A stretch of DNA of 64,000 nucleotides from JAJEEA01 sp965116765 (GTDB lineage Bacteria; Acidobacteriota; Vicinamibacteria; Vicinamibacterales; UBA8438): NCBI GenBank assembly GCA_965116765.1, contig OZ220718.1, positions 5,208,001-5,272,000 of the forward strand. Direction: 5' to 3'. The translations under genes were made by a program, and so were the position numbers. Position 1 is the first letter of the stretch; the number at the start of each line of letters is the position of its first letter. Positions 1 through 7,172 of the stretch are shown in pieces. The notes under the pieces were generated by a model. The model was not told the origin of the DNA and did no database searches. It saw nothing but the letters and a program-made list of their open reading frames with translations.

Positions 1-22
1 TCGGCGACGAGGGAGGGCTCCG

Positions 23-436
23 ATGGGATTCGCAGACGTCAACTACCTCGCGGTCGGGTTGGCCGCGGTGCTGTCGTTCGTCCTCGGCATGCTGTGGTAC
101 TCGCCCCTGCTGTTCGCGAAGGCGTGGATGGCGGCGCAGGGCTACACCGACGCCGACCTCGAGCGCATGCAGCACGGCATGGGGCCGACCTACGCCCTCT
201 CGTTCGTCTGCTGGTTCGTGATGGCGACGATACTGGCCGTGGTCGCCAGCCACTTCGGCGAGGGCGTCGGTCCGACGTTCCACGTCGGCCTGCACCTCTG
301 GCTCGGGTTCTCGGCCACCGTCGGCCTCACCAACAACCGCTTCTCGGACAAGCCCCTCAGCCTGTGGGTCATCGACGGCGGCTATCAGGTCGCGTCGATC
401 GGCGTGATGGCGGTCGTGCTCGGCCTCTGGCGGTAG
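23..436 (+). CDS. DUF1761-like small membrane protein
   Basis: The 137-residue product is almost entirely hydrophobic, with about four membrane helices. An early GMLWYSPLLFAKAWM segment is typical of the DUF1761 family of small inner-membrane proteins of unknown function. A purine-rich GGGAGGG lies 7-8 bases before the ATG at 23, which supports this start. The length fits the family (about 130-145 residues). The C-terminus ends in VLGLWR, and a fragment of a dispersed repeat begins immediately after the stop. No partner gene is visible upstream because the window begins here. Family assignment rests on recalled pattern similarity, and no enzymatic role is implied. Confidence 0.75.
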   Translation: MGFADVNYLAVGLAAVLSFVLGMLWYSPLLFAKAWMAAQGYTDADLERMQHGMGPTYALSFVCWFVMATILAVVASHFGEGVGPTFHVGLHLWLGFSATVGLTNNRFSDKPLSLWVIDGGYQVASIGVMAVVLGLWR

Positions 437-787
437 CCGTCGTCGCCTCGGCTCCGCCTGGTGGCGCGGGCAAGGCCGGCACGCTTCCGCAAACGTCGCG
501 ACGGGCGGCCGGACCGACGACGAAGCGCCCGGCGGCGTCTCCGGGTCTGCCATCGCGCGGCAGCCGGGGTGACCCCAACCGACGAATCCCGGCCTGCCCC
601 TCCGGTCACGTCCGAAATGGCGAGTTGAAGGCGACGCTCCCGAGCGCCCCCGGGCCGTGGACGCGCGGGGAGCGATTGACGCGAGGGACCAAGACCGTAG
701 TACGCTTACGGCTCATGTTCCGGACGGGCGGGCGACCGTCGCACATGGTCTACCGGAGTGGTTCCGTAAGTCGTTGATTCCAAGCAC
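437..787. other. Intergenic region with partial dispersed repeat, no gene
   Basis: I see no convincing coding sequence here. The open frames are short and arginine-rich, as expected from GC-rich non-coding DNA. Roughly 440-475 resembles an inverted partial copy of the dispersed element found at 32401-32568 (shared core reading TCGTCGCC..CGGCTCCGCC). A TTGACG hexamer at 676-681 could be a promoter -35 box for the tRNA downstream, but no good -10 partner is clear. Confidence 0.4.
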
Positions 788-864
788 GCGCCCGTAGCTC
801 AGCTGGATAGAGCATCGGCCTTCTAAGCCGAGGGTCGCAGGTTCGAATCCTGCCGGGCGTGCCA
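788..864 (+). tRNA. tRNA-Arg (anticodon TCT), CCA encoded
   Basis: A complete cloverleaf can be drawn. The acceptor stem GCGCCCG (788-794) pairs with CGGGCGT, closing with one G-U pair. The D stem is GCTC/GAGC, the anticodon stem is TCGGC/GCCGA, and the loop CTTCTAA places TCT as anticodon. The T arm is GCAGG-TTCGAAT-CCTGC, and the discriminator G is followed by an encoded CCA at 862-864. The TCT anticodon reads AGA/AGG arginine codons, which are rare in this GC-rich genome. A strong terminator follows directly. The 3' 49 nt recur at 5637-5685. Confidence 0.95.
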
Positions 865-871
865 ACTCTCC

Positions 872-905
872 AGGCCCTTTTCTGCACGGAAAAGGGCCTT
901 TTTTG
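872..905 (+). terminator. Rho-independent terminator of tRNA-Arg
   Basis: A perfect 11-bp stem (AGGCCCTTTTC with GAAAAGGGCCT) encloses a six-base loop and is followed by a run of T residues (899-904). It begins eight bases after the tRNA CCA end. Confidence 0.9.
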
Positions 906-2034
906 TGGGGTTTTCTCTCGATTGCCCGCTTCGAGCCCGGTGTGCCGGTCCGGGTCAGAAACGGTCAGAAATCGCCACAAAGCGCCCCGATGGGGCCTCG
1001 TCAGTCGGCTCGGCCGGGCGGAGAGGCGCCTGGACGAGACGCCGCGAGCCGGTCGAGCTTCTTGCCCACGTCCCTCGCCCGCTTCTCGGCCGAGGGCAGC
1101 AGCCGGGACTCGTCGAGCGTTCCGGACCGCACTTGGCGCAGCATGCGCTCGGCAAGCGGTTCCTCCGAGATCTTGCCGTCTCTGTCGTCATCACACGCTC
1201 GATCCGTTCCGCGGCGCCGTCCGGCGAGCGGTACTCGCGGCGGCTGTGCTCACCCTTCTGGACCCGTTCCGCCGGTGGCTGACCGCCGGCGGCAACGGGC
1301 AGCCGGCGGCGAGCGCCGAGGAGGAGCTCCTCGGCGCCCTCCCATGTTGGTCCACGGTCTCCCGGAGACGGTCCCTTCGCTGCCGGCCCGCTATCCCAAC
1401 CTGGGGCCGGGTTCCCGGTCGGTCGAACCGACCGGCGGCGAGTGCCCAGGCGGTCCGACTCGCGCGTTGGTCGTTCCTTGCCGCGAGTCTCGCGTCTGGT
1501 CTCGTACAGCTTTAGACGCCCCGAGAAGCCGGAACCGGACACTCTGCTCCTCCAGGGGAGTGGCGCGGGCCGGTCGCGGCAGCGGGTCGCCGCCCCACGA
1601 TGCCGGCCGCGGCCGGGCGGGAAGACGACGGTGCGCGGGTCGTTTGCGCGTCCACCGTGCGAGGCGAACTCGGTTCCCCCCGCCGGGTCCGGGGTGTCGA
1701 CGTTCCGTTCCTCGGCCGCGGGGGCGGGCGGTGGTGCCTCGCCGACCGGCGGCGGGCCGACCCGTTCCGGGGCGCCCGAGGCGGAGGCAGCGCGCGCGGA
1801 CCGCAACGCCGCCTTTCCGCAATACTTCTGGCGCGGGAGAACACCAGCCGTTGCCGATCGTCGTCGAGGACGGACCTTGGAGCGGCTGCGGCCGGGGGAG
1901 GCGCGGCTGCGGCGTGCGCCGACGCCGGCCAGTGGCCTTGCCTGTTCACGCCGACTGCTGCGCCACGCGGTGCGGTCCAGAGCGGTTCCCGGAGCTTTCC
2001 CGGGCATGCCGCCCGGCGCCGGGTCGGCTTGGAG
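906..2034. other. Gene-poor tract with decayed coding remnants
   Basis: No intact gene is evident. Long open frames exist on both strands, but they are arginine/proline-rich and overlap each other, as GC-rich non-coding DNA does. One stretch on the minus strand (1001-1192) preserves recognisable EF-hand coding, annotated separately. The remainder, about 1300-2034, shows no family I recognise. The tract lies between a tRNA gene and a distal copy of that tRNA's 3' half, consistent with a degenerate insertion. Confidence 0.4.
1001..1192 (-). pseudogene. Remnant of an EF-hand calcium-binding protein (C-terminal end)
   Basis: Read on the minus strand from 1192, the frame starts with DDDRDGKISEEPLAERML, an EF-hand loop pattern (D-x-D-x-DG-x-I-x-x-E). 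A charged helix-rich tail (SAEKRARDVGKKLDRL) runs to a TGA at 1003-1001. Just upstream, a different frame reads GAAERIERVM, which is what normally precedes such a loop, so a frameshift appears to split the gene near 1193. No start codon or signal peptide can be joined without a further shift. Small exported EF-hand proteins are common in Acidobacteriota. The motif is clear but only one loop is preserved, so this is treated as a decayed gene. Confidence 0.45.
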
Positions 2035-2214
2035 ATGGTCGCTTGGTTCAACGAGGCGCTGTTCGACGTTGCCGCTCGCGCCGATCGTGGGTCGCGTGGA
2101 GATGGGCTACGGCTACCGCCAGCTCGCCCTCGTCGAGGGCCTGCCGAGCGCGGACGCCGCCCGCAAGGCGACGGGGCGGGCCTTGCGGAAGCTGGTCGAC
2201 AGCGCCGATTCGTA
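2035..2214 (+). pseudogene. Remnant of an ECF-like RNA polymerase sigma factor (region 4)
   Basis: The second half of this stretch reads IVGRVEMGYGYRQLALVEG and then PSADAARKATGRALRKLV before a TAA at about 2213. This resembles sigma region 4, where a helix-turn-helix is followed by a basic recognition helix with the DAAR..RAL pattern of some acidobacterial ECF factors. The first part, MVAWFNEALFDVAAR, lies in another frame and joins it by a one-base shift near 2080. No region 2 can be found upstream, so only a 3' fragment remains. Sigma factors of this type often sit directly before Ser/Thr kinases, as here. The family call is by eye. Confidence 0.35.
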
Positions 2215-2294
2215 ATCGACGTCGGCCCCGGCGTGGTCATCCTGGATTTCGCTGGCCGGGAAGAGCCGGGTGAACCTGCGGAGCCGGACTTGTA

Positions 2295-4388
2295 GTGACG
2301 CTTGGGCCTGCCGAGAGCCCGGTCAGCGCGGCGCTCGGAGGCGCCCTGTGTGCTGCCGTGGCAGTTCTGTACTGGGCCGGGACGGTCAGCCCCGCCGTCG
2401 ACGCCGGGCTCTACGTCGCGGTCCTGGACGTCACGATCGCCGCCCCGAACGTGCTGGCGCTGGGCGCGGTGGCCGTCCTGGCGCTGCGGGCTCGCGCGGC
2501 GCCGGCCGACGAAGTCCGGCGCGTCGTGCTGTTCAGCGCCGGCTTCCTCCTGTGGACGGGCCTGGCGACGGCGTACGACGTCGTCGAGGCGTTCGCGGCG
2601 GGGTTCTGGCTGTCGAACTACCAGGCGGGTTCCCTCCCCGCGCTCCTGCAACCGCTGCGCTTCCCCGGGATGGTCCTGCTCTGGTACTCGGTGCTCGCGG
2701 CGCGGGTGCCGCATCCTCGCGAGCTGGTCCGTGCGGGCTACCGGAAGGTGCTCGCTCGCCCCGGCCTGCTCGGCGCGGCGGTGGCGGCGCCGCTGCTGGT
2801 GCTGGGTGCGCTGCTGGCGAGCAGCCCCGAGCGGGAGGTCGGCTCGTTCGTCGCCGACCCGTTCGCGCGGTCGCTGGTCGCGGTGTCCGGCGTCATGCTG
2901 TTGACGCTCGTCGGGCGCGAACGGCTGCTGCGCCGCCTCGATGCGTGGATCGACCCCGAGACGGTGGACCAGCGGGCGGTGCTGGCCGTCGCCGCCGTGG
3001 CCCTGGCGGAGGCATCGCAAACGTCGGACATCCGCCGGACGGTCACGAGGACGGTCCGGCGCGGCTGCGGCTCGCCGGCCACGCTGCTGGTCGCCGGCGC
3101 CGCGAGCGCGGAGGCGCACGACTTCCGAGGGCCGGATGCGGCCATCGCGCCGCTGCCGCGAACGTCGGCCATCGTCCACCTGCTGGAGACGGACCAGGAG
3201 GTGTTGCGCGTCCATCCGAGTGACGCGGCGTCGCTCTTCGAGCTGCTGCCGCCCGAGGAGGCGGCGTGGGTGCGGGCCACCGGCGCCGACGTGATCGTGC
3301 CTGTCCCCGGCCCGGGCGCGAACCTGCTGGGGATGGTCGTCGTGGGACGGCGCTTCGACGATCGGATCGTGCGCGCTTCCGACGTGCCGTTCCTCGAAGC
3401 GGTGGCCGCGGCGGCGGGGCAGGCCATCGCCCGCCTGCGGCTGCTGCACGGAACGGAGACGGCCCCGGAAGCGCCGCCGGCACTGGCCTGCCCGGTCTGC
3501 GGCTGCCTGATCGGGGATGAGCCACCCGGTTGCGACTGCGGAAGGGCGTACGTCGAGACGGAGGCCCCGCGGTTGCTCGCGGGCAAGTATCGGCTGCTGC
3601 GGCGGCTGAGCGAGGGTGGGGAGGCAGCGGTCTACCTCGCGTGGGACCTCGGCCTGCAGCGCGACGTGGCGGTGAAGACCCTGACCGAGGCGTCGGAGCG
3701 GCGTCGCCCGGTGCTGCACGGGGAAGCACGGGCCATGGCGCGGGTGGCGCATCCGGCGTTGGCCGAGGTCCACGGCGTCGAGTCGTGGCGGCGCCGCCCG
3801 TTCCTGGTCCTCGAGTACCTGCGCGGCGGTACGCTCGCCGAGCGACTGCGCACCGGACCGCTGCCGGAGCCCGAGGCCGCGGCCGTCGCGGTCCGTCTCG
3901 CCGAGGCGCTCGAGGCGTTGCACGGGGCCGGCTATCTCCATGGAGACGTCAAGCCGAGCAACATCGGCCTCACGGCGAACGGCCTGCCGAAGCTGCTCGA
4001 CTTCGGGCTGTCCCGGGGGCCCCACGACGCGGGGGTCGCGGGCGGCACGCTGCGCTACCTGTCGCCCGAGGTGCTGGACGGCCGGGCGGCCGGCGAGGCC
4101 GACGACGTCTGGTCGCTGTGCGTGGTGCTCTACGAGATGGTGTCCGGCGAGCACCCGTTCACGGGCAACGGCATCGAGGACGTGGTGGACGGCATTCGCG
4201 ACCAGCGGCTGAACCCTGCCCCACGGCGGGACGTCCGCTCGAAGGCCTCGTCGCCGGTGGCCGCGTTCGCGGCGTCGGTGCTGACGGCGCCCCGGCCGGC
4301 GCGCCCGGGCACGGCACGAGCGTTCGCCGCCGCGCTGGGCGGCGTGCTCGACACCGCGCGGTTCGAACGCGCGGGAGGCGACGGATGA
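2295..4388 (+). CDS. Membrane-GAF-zinc ribbon-Ser/Thr protein kinase
   Basis: The 697-residue product starts with GTG at 2295. Residues 1-210 contain about six hydrophobic segments, forming a membrane sensor-like region. Residues about 225-385 resemble a GAF-type domain (VPFLEAVAAAAGQAIARLRLL at its end). Residues about 399-415 form a four-cysteine ribbon (CPVCGC..CDCG). A Hanks-type kinase domain begins near 429. It carries VAVK for the ATP-binding lysine, HGDVKPSN near 549 as the catalytic loop (a GD in place of the usual RD) and DFG near 569, followed by SPE in place of APE. All catalytic residues appear present. The enzyme would phosphorylate cytoplasmic Ser/Thr targets on sensing an unknown membrane or ligand signal. 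The TAGTG junction with an upstream open frame may mean the N-terminus is longer or truncated. Confidence 0.85.
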   Translation: MTLGPAESPVSAALGGALCAAVAVLYWAGTVSPAVDAGLYVAVLDVTIAAPNVLALGAVAVLALRARAAPADEVRRVVLFSAGFLLWTGLATAYDVVEAFAAGFWLSNYQAGSLPALLQPLRFPGMVLLWYSVLAARVPHPRELVRAGYRKVLARPGLLGAAVAAPLLVLGALLASSPEREVGSFVADPFARSLVAVSGVMLLTLVGRERLLRRLDAWIDPETVDQRAVLAVAAVALAEASQTSDIRRTVTRTVRRGCGSPATLLVAGAASAEAHDFRGPDAAIAPLPRTSAIVHLLETDQEVLRVHPSDAASLFELLPPEEAAWVRATGADVIVPVPGPGANLLGMVVVGRRFDDRIVRASDVPFLEAVAAAAGQAIARLRLLHGTETAPEAPPALACPVCGCLIGDEPPGCDCGRAYVETEAPRLLAGKYRLLRRLSEGGEAAVYLAWDLGLQRDVAVKTLTEASERRRPVLHGEARAMARVAHPALAEVHGVESWRRRPFLVLEYLRGGTLAERLRTGPLPEPEAAAVAVRLAEALEALHGAGYLHGDVKPSNIGLTANGLPKLLDFGLSRGPHDAGVAGGTLRYLSPEVLDGRAAGEADDVWSLCVVLYEMVSGEHPFTGNGIEDVVDGIRDQRLNPAPRRDVRSKASSPVAAFAASVLTAPRPARPGTARAFAAALGGVLDTARFERAGGDG

Positions 4389-4688
4389 CATCGATCACGT
4401 CGCCCTGGAGGACGGGACGGGGGAGCTGCGCCTCGTGGTCGGGACCGAGCCAGACGTGCGGGGCGGACCCGGCGTCCGCCCCGGCAGGTCCGGAGGTTTG
4501 CCGGCCGACGTCGCCGAGCTCGCCGCGCCGCACGGAGCTGCGCCGCGGTCGAGGCCTTCGAGCTCGGCGCGGTCGCGCCCGCGGGCCCCGCCGGCCGGCG
4601 CAGTCGCTGCGTGGCGTAGAATAGACAGCTTCGGCGAGGAAAGAGGGAGTTCTTCACTCGCGTCGCTACCTGACAGTGGTCGTCGACC
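4389..4688. other. Intergenic region, no supported gene
   Basis: Directly after the kinase stop, a short frame reads IDHVALEDGTGELRLVV before dissolving into low-complexity sequence. It has no start codon of its own and may be a remnant. No promoter or terminator stands out. Confidence 0.3.
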
Positions 4689-4892
4689 ATGATCGCGGAC
4701 GGCCCCCGTTCGGAGGAGACGATAGATTTGACAGCACCAACATCGGAGTGGGACGGCATCATCAAGGCACGCAAGCTGTTTTTCGAGGCCGAGCGGGCAC
4801 TCGCTAAGGCGAGCAAGGAGTACGAGAAAGCTCGGATCGAGTACGAACGAGCGTGCGCCCAGGTTGGCGTAGCCCCGCACTACGCACCGTGA
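4689..4892 (+). CDS. Small hypothetical coiled-coil protein
   Basis: The 67-residue frame encodes one amphipathic, charged helix (KLFFEAERALAKASKEYEKA and the following 15 residues) rich in Ala, Glu, Lys and Tyr, with no signal peptide or membrane segment. Its codon use is less GC-biased than that of its neighbours, which argues both for real coding and for a different origin. No clear ribosome-binding site precedes the ATG at 4689, and an internal start is possible. It lies 300 bases after the kinase within the tRNA-flanked segment. I do not recognise a family. Confidence 0.45.
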   Translation: MIADGPRSEETIDLTAPTSEWDGIIKARKLFFEAERALAKASKEYEKARIEYERACAQVGVAPHYAP

Positions 4893-5636
4893 AACCGGGG
4901 AGGTGGCTGGGGGGGGGACGGTGCGTCCGCCACGCACGGCGTCGAAGTCGCCCCGGTTCCGAGCCCAAGGCGTCAACGGCCGCGGAGGAGGCGGCGCATG
5001 GCGTCCACGCGCCCACCGATGACGTACTCGCCAAGCGCCCGAACTGGCAGGCGTAGGGAGTGGTCTGAAGGCGTAGTCGGTATGGTCCGGCGCGTGGGCT
5101 GCGACGCATGGCCGGGGTCTCTGCGCTCATCCGCGACGGTGGCCCGAGTCAGGATCGATGGCGCCAAGGATGTGGCTAGCGCGCTCGGGCAGGTGCTCTA
5201 CGTAATGAACGATGTACTTCCGGCTCTCGGATGAGAATTCAGCAGGCTCCAACACGCCCTTCTCGACGTTGAACTTCGAGTCCGTATAGCCGAACCGCCG
5301 TCCTGCTCGCCCTGGCGCTGCTCGTCAGGGGTGGAAACGGTGAGCGGCTGCAGCGCCGCCGGCGCCCGGTTCGCCGCTTCACGGATGTCTTCGCATGTCA
5401 CGGAAAGTCAATTGAAGGACGTGCTCGGCCACTGACACGCGGACGAGGGAGCGCTATACTCCGGGCCACGTGCCGGAGGCGATGCGGTCGGCGGCGTCGT
5501 GTCTCGATGACCACCGCGGCGCTTCGAGCGCACCCGCGGCCGCGGCGAGCTCGCAGCGGGCGGAGCAGGGAGTTGGCACGGGATTGGCAGGGTCAGTAAG
5601 TAGCTGAAAAGAGAAGTGGCTTGTAGCGCAGGAAAG
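4893..5636. other. Gene-poor tract with possible decayed minus-strand genes
   Basis: No intact gene is supported. On the minus strand a GTG at 5401 begins MTCEDIREAANRAPAALQPL, which looks like the start of a small cytoplasmic protein but loses its frame. In another frame GYTDSKFNVEKGVLEPAEF and then SSESRKYIVHYVEHLPERAS appear around 5190-5290 and look like real protein sequence, again without a start. GC content is visibly lower than in flanking genes. These are best read as decayed genes in a mobile or laterally acquired segment. Confidence 0.3.
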
Positions 5637-5685
5637 CGGCCTTCTGACCCGAGGGTCGCAGGTTCGAATCCTGCCGGGCGTGCCA
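5637..5685 (+). repeat. Truncated tRNA-Arg 3' half (putative att site)
   Basis: These 49 nt match the 3' half of tRNA-Arg(TCT) at 816-864 with two mismatches in the anticodon-loop side. They include the complete T arm, the acceptor 3' strand and CCA. The 5' half is missing: upstream sequence has no GCGCCCG acceptor strand or D arm, so it cannot fold as a tRNA. Same orientation and a 3'-half match are the signature of a tyrosine-recombinase integration site. No integrase gene lies between the copies. Confidence 0.75.
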
Positions 5686-5799
5686 TTCCCCCCGGCCGAG
5701 TCCCGGGAGGCGCCGGCGCCGGTATTCCGGGACTCGGCCGCCGGCGGTTCGGTCGAGAGTCCGGGGAGCGGGCGGATGAGCCGGGGGCGGAAGGGCTGC

Positions 5800-7089
5800 A
5801 TGCCGGGTAGCGGTTCGCGCCGCGGAACGGTGCGGACGCCGGGAGGGCCGGTTGGGCGCGAGGCGGAGCCGTCAGGCGACGATCGGCGGGCGAGCCCGGG
5901 GCTCCCGGCGCCGCTCGACGGCATCCGGGTCATCGATCTGAGCCGGGTCGTGTCCGGCCCCTGGTGCACGATGACCCTCGGCGACATGGGGGCCGACGTC
6001 GTCAAGATCGAAGAGCCGGGGCGCGGTGACGAGTCCCGCGCGTTCGGCCCGCCGTTCCTCGGGGGCGAGGCGCCCTACTTCCTCTCCGTCAACCGCAACA
6101 AGCGGAGCTGCACCGTCAACCTGAAGCACGAGGCGGGGCGGGCCATCGTGTGGCGGCTCGTCGCCGACGCCGACGTCCTCGTCCAGAACTTCCGCCCCGG
6201 CGCCGTCGCGCGGCTCGGCCTCGACTACGAGGCGGTGGCGGCGCGGCATCCCCGGGTGGTGTACTGCTCGATCTCCGGCTTCGGCGAGGGCGGGCCCGAC
6301 GCGAGCCGGCCCGGCTACGACCTGATCGTGCAGGGCGAGTCGGGGCTGATGGACCTGACCGGCGAGGCCGACGGCCCGCCGTCGCGCGTCGGCACCTCCA
6401 TCGCCGACCTCACGGCGGGAATGATGGCTGCGCAGGGCATCCTCCTCGCCCTCTACGCGCGGCAGTCGACGGGCCGTGGCCAGCACGTCCACGTCGCGAT
6501 GCTCGACGCGGTGGCGTCGCTGCTGACCTACAACGCCGGCAACTACTTCGCGTCGGGCGAGAGCCCCACCCGCCGCGGCAACGACCATCCTTCGGTGGTG
6601 CCCTACCAGACCCTGCGGGCCCGCGACGGCTGGATCAACCTGGGCATCGCCAACGATTCTCTGTGGGTGCGCTACTGCGACGCGGTGGGGCGGCGCGATC
6701 TGCGCGACGACCCGCGCTTCGCGGCGGCCCCGGACCGGGTGAAGCACCGCGACGTGCTGGTGCCCATCATCGTCGAGCTCACCGCCTCGCGCACCGTGGC
6801 CGAGTGGATGGACGTGCTCGGCCGGGCCGGCGTGCCATGCGGCCGCATCCGCAACGTGGCCGAGGTCTGCACCAATCCCCAGCTCACCACCCGCGGCAAG
6901 GTCGTCGGCCACCCGCATCCCACGGCCGGGCAGGTGCGGATGATCGGCCAGCCCATCGAGCTGAGCGAAACCCCCGGCCGTATCGACCGCGCTCCGCCCC
7001 TGCTCGGCCAGCACACCGCCGAGGTGCTGCGCGCGGCGGGCTATTCGGAAGAGGAGATCCGGGCGTTCCGCGCCGACGGGGTCGTCTGA
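5800..7089 (+). CDS. CaiB/BaiF family (class III) CoA-transferase
   Basis: The product catalyses CoA transfer between carboxylic acids in the cytoplasm; the substrate cannot be told. The body starts PLDGIRVIDLSRVVSGPWC and continues with GADVVKIE, RNKRS and QNFRPG, all typical of the family. The central GTSIADLTAGMMAAQG segment carries the candidate catalytic aspartate. The C-terminal PLLGQHTAEVL segment is also standard. The frame is open upstream to a GTG lying inside the tRNA fragment, which cannot be the real start. ATG 5800, preceded by GGAAGGG, is preferred and gives 429 residues, about 30 longer than usual at the N-terminus. The extra N-terminal residues are encoded by a copy of the dispersed repeat (about 5817-5894). 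Confidence 0.85.
   Translation: MPGSGSRRGTVRTPGGPVGREAEPSGDDRRASPGLPAPLDGIRVIDLSRVVSGPWCTMTLGDMGADVVKIEEPGRGDESRAFGPPFLGGEAPYFLSVNRNKRSCTVNLKHEAGRAIVWRLVADADVLVQNFRPGAVARLGLDYEAVAARHPRVVYCSISGFGEGGPDASRPGYDLIVQGESGLMDLTGEADGPPSRVGTSIADLTAGMMAAQGILLALYARQSTGRGQHVHVAMLDAVASLLTYNAGNYFASGESPTRRGNDHPSVVPYQTLRARDGWINLGIANDSLWVRYCDAVGRRDLRDDPRFAAAPDRVKHRDVLVPIIVELTASRTVAEWMDVLGRAGVPCGRIRNVAEVCTNPQLTTRGKVVGHPHPTAGQVRMIGQPIELSETPGRIDRAPPLLGQHTAEVLRAAGYSEEEIRAFRADGVV
5817..5894 (+). repeat. Dispersed ~80-bp repeat, copy inside CoA-transferase 5' end
   Basis: The segment aligns with the tandem element at 32401-32484, sharing GAACGGTGC, GACnCC, GGnTTGGGCGC, GGAGCC and GGCGACGATnGGCGGGC in the same order. 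Here it is translated as part of the CoA-transferase N-terminus. Confidence 0.6.
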
Positions 7090-7172
7090 CGCACGTCCGG
7101 GGCGCGCCGGTCGGGTCGCTGGACTGGACTCTTCGATGCGGCAGCCGCCGCCGCCGCACGGGCGCCATGCCC

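Noticed and set aside
750..980. Minus-strand open frame crossing the tRNA-Arg gene
   Set aside because: This is the well-known spurious product made by translating a tRNA antisense.
5637..5685. A second functional tRNA
   Set aside because: Only the 3' half is present; no D arm or 5' acceptor strand exists, so it is a fragment.
5680..5799. GTG start for the CoA-transferase at 5680
   Set aside because: The GTG lies inside the tRNA fragment and the encoded residues up to about 40 look non-conserved; a later start with a purine-rich site is better.
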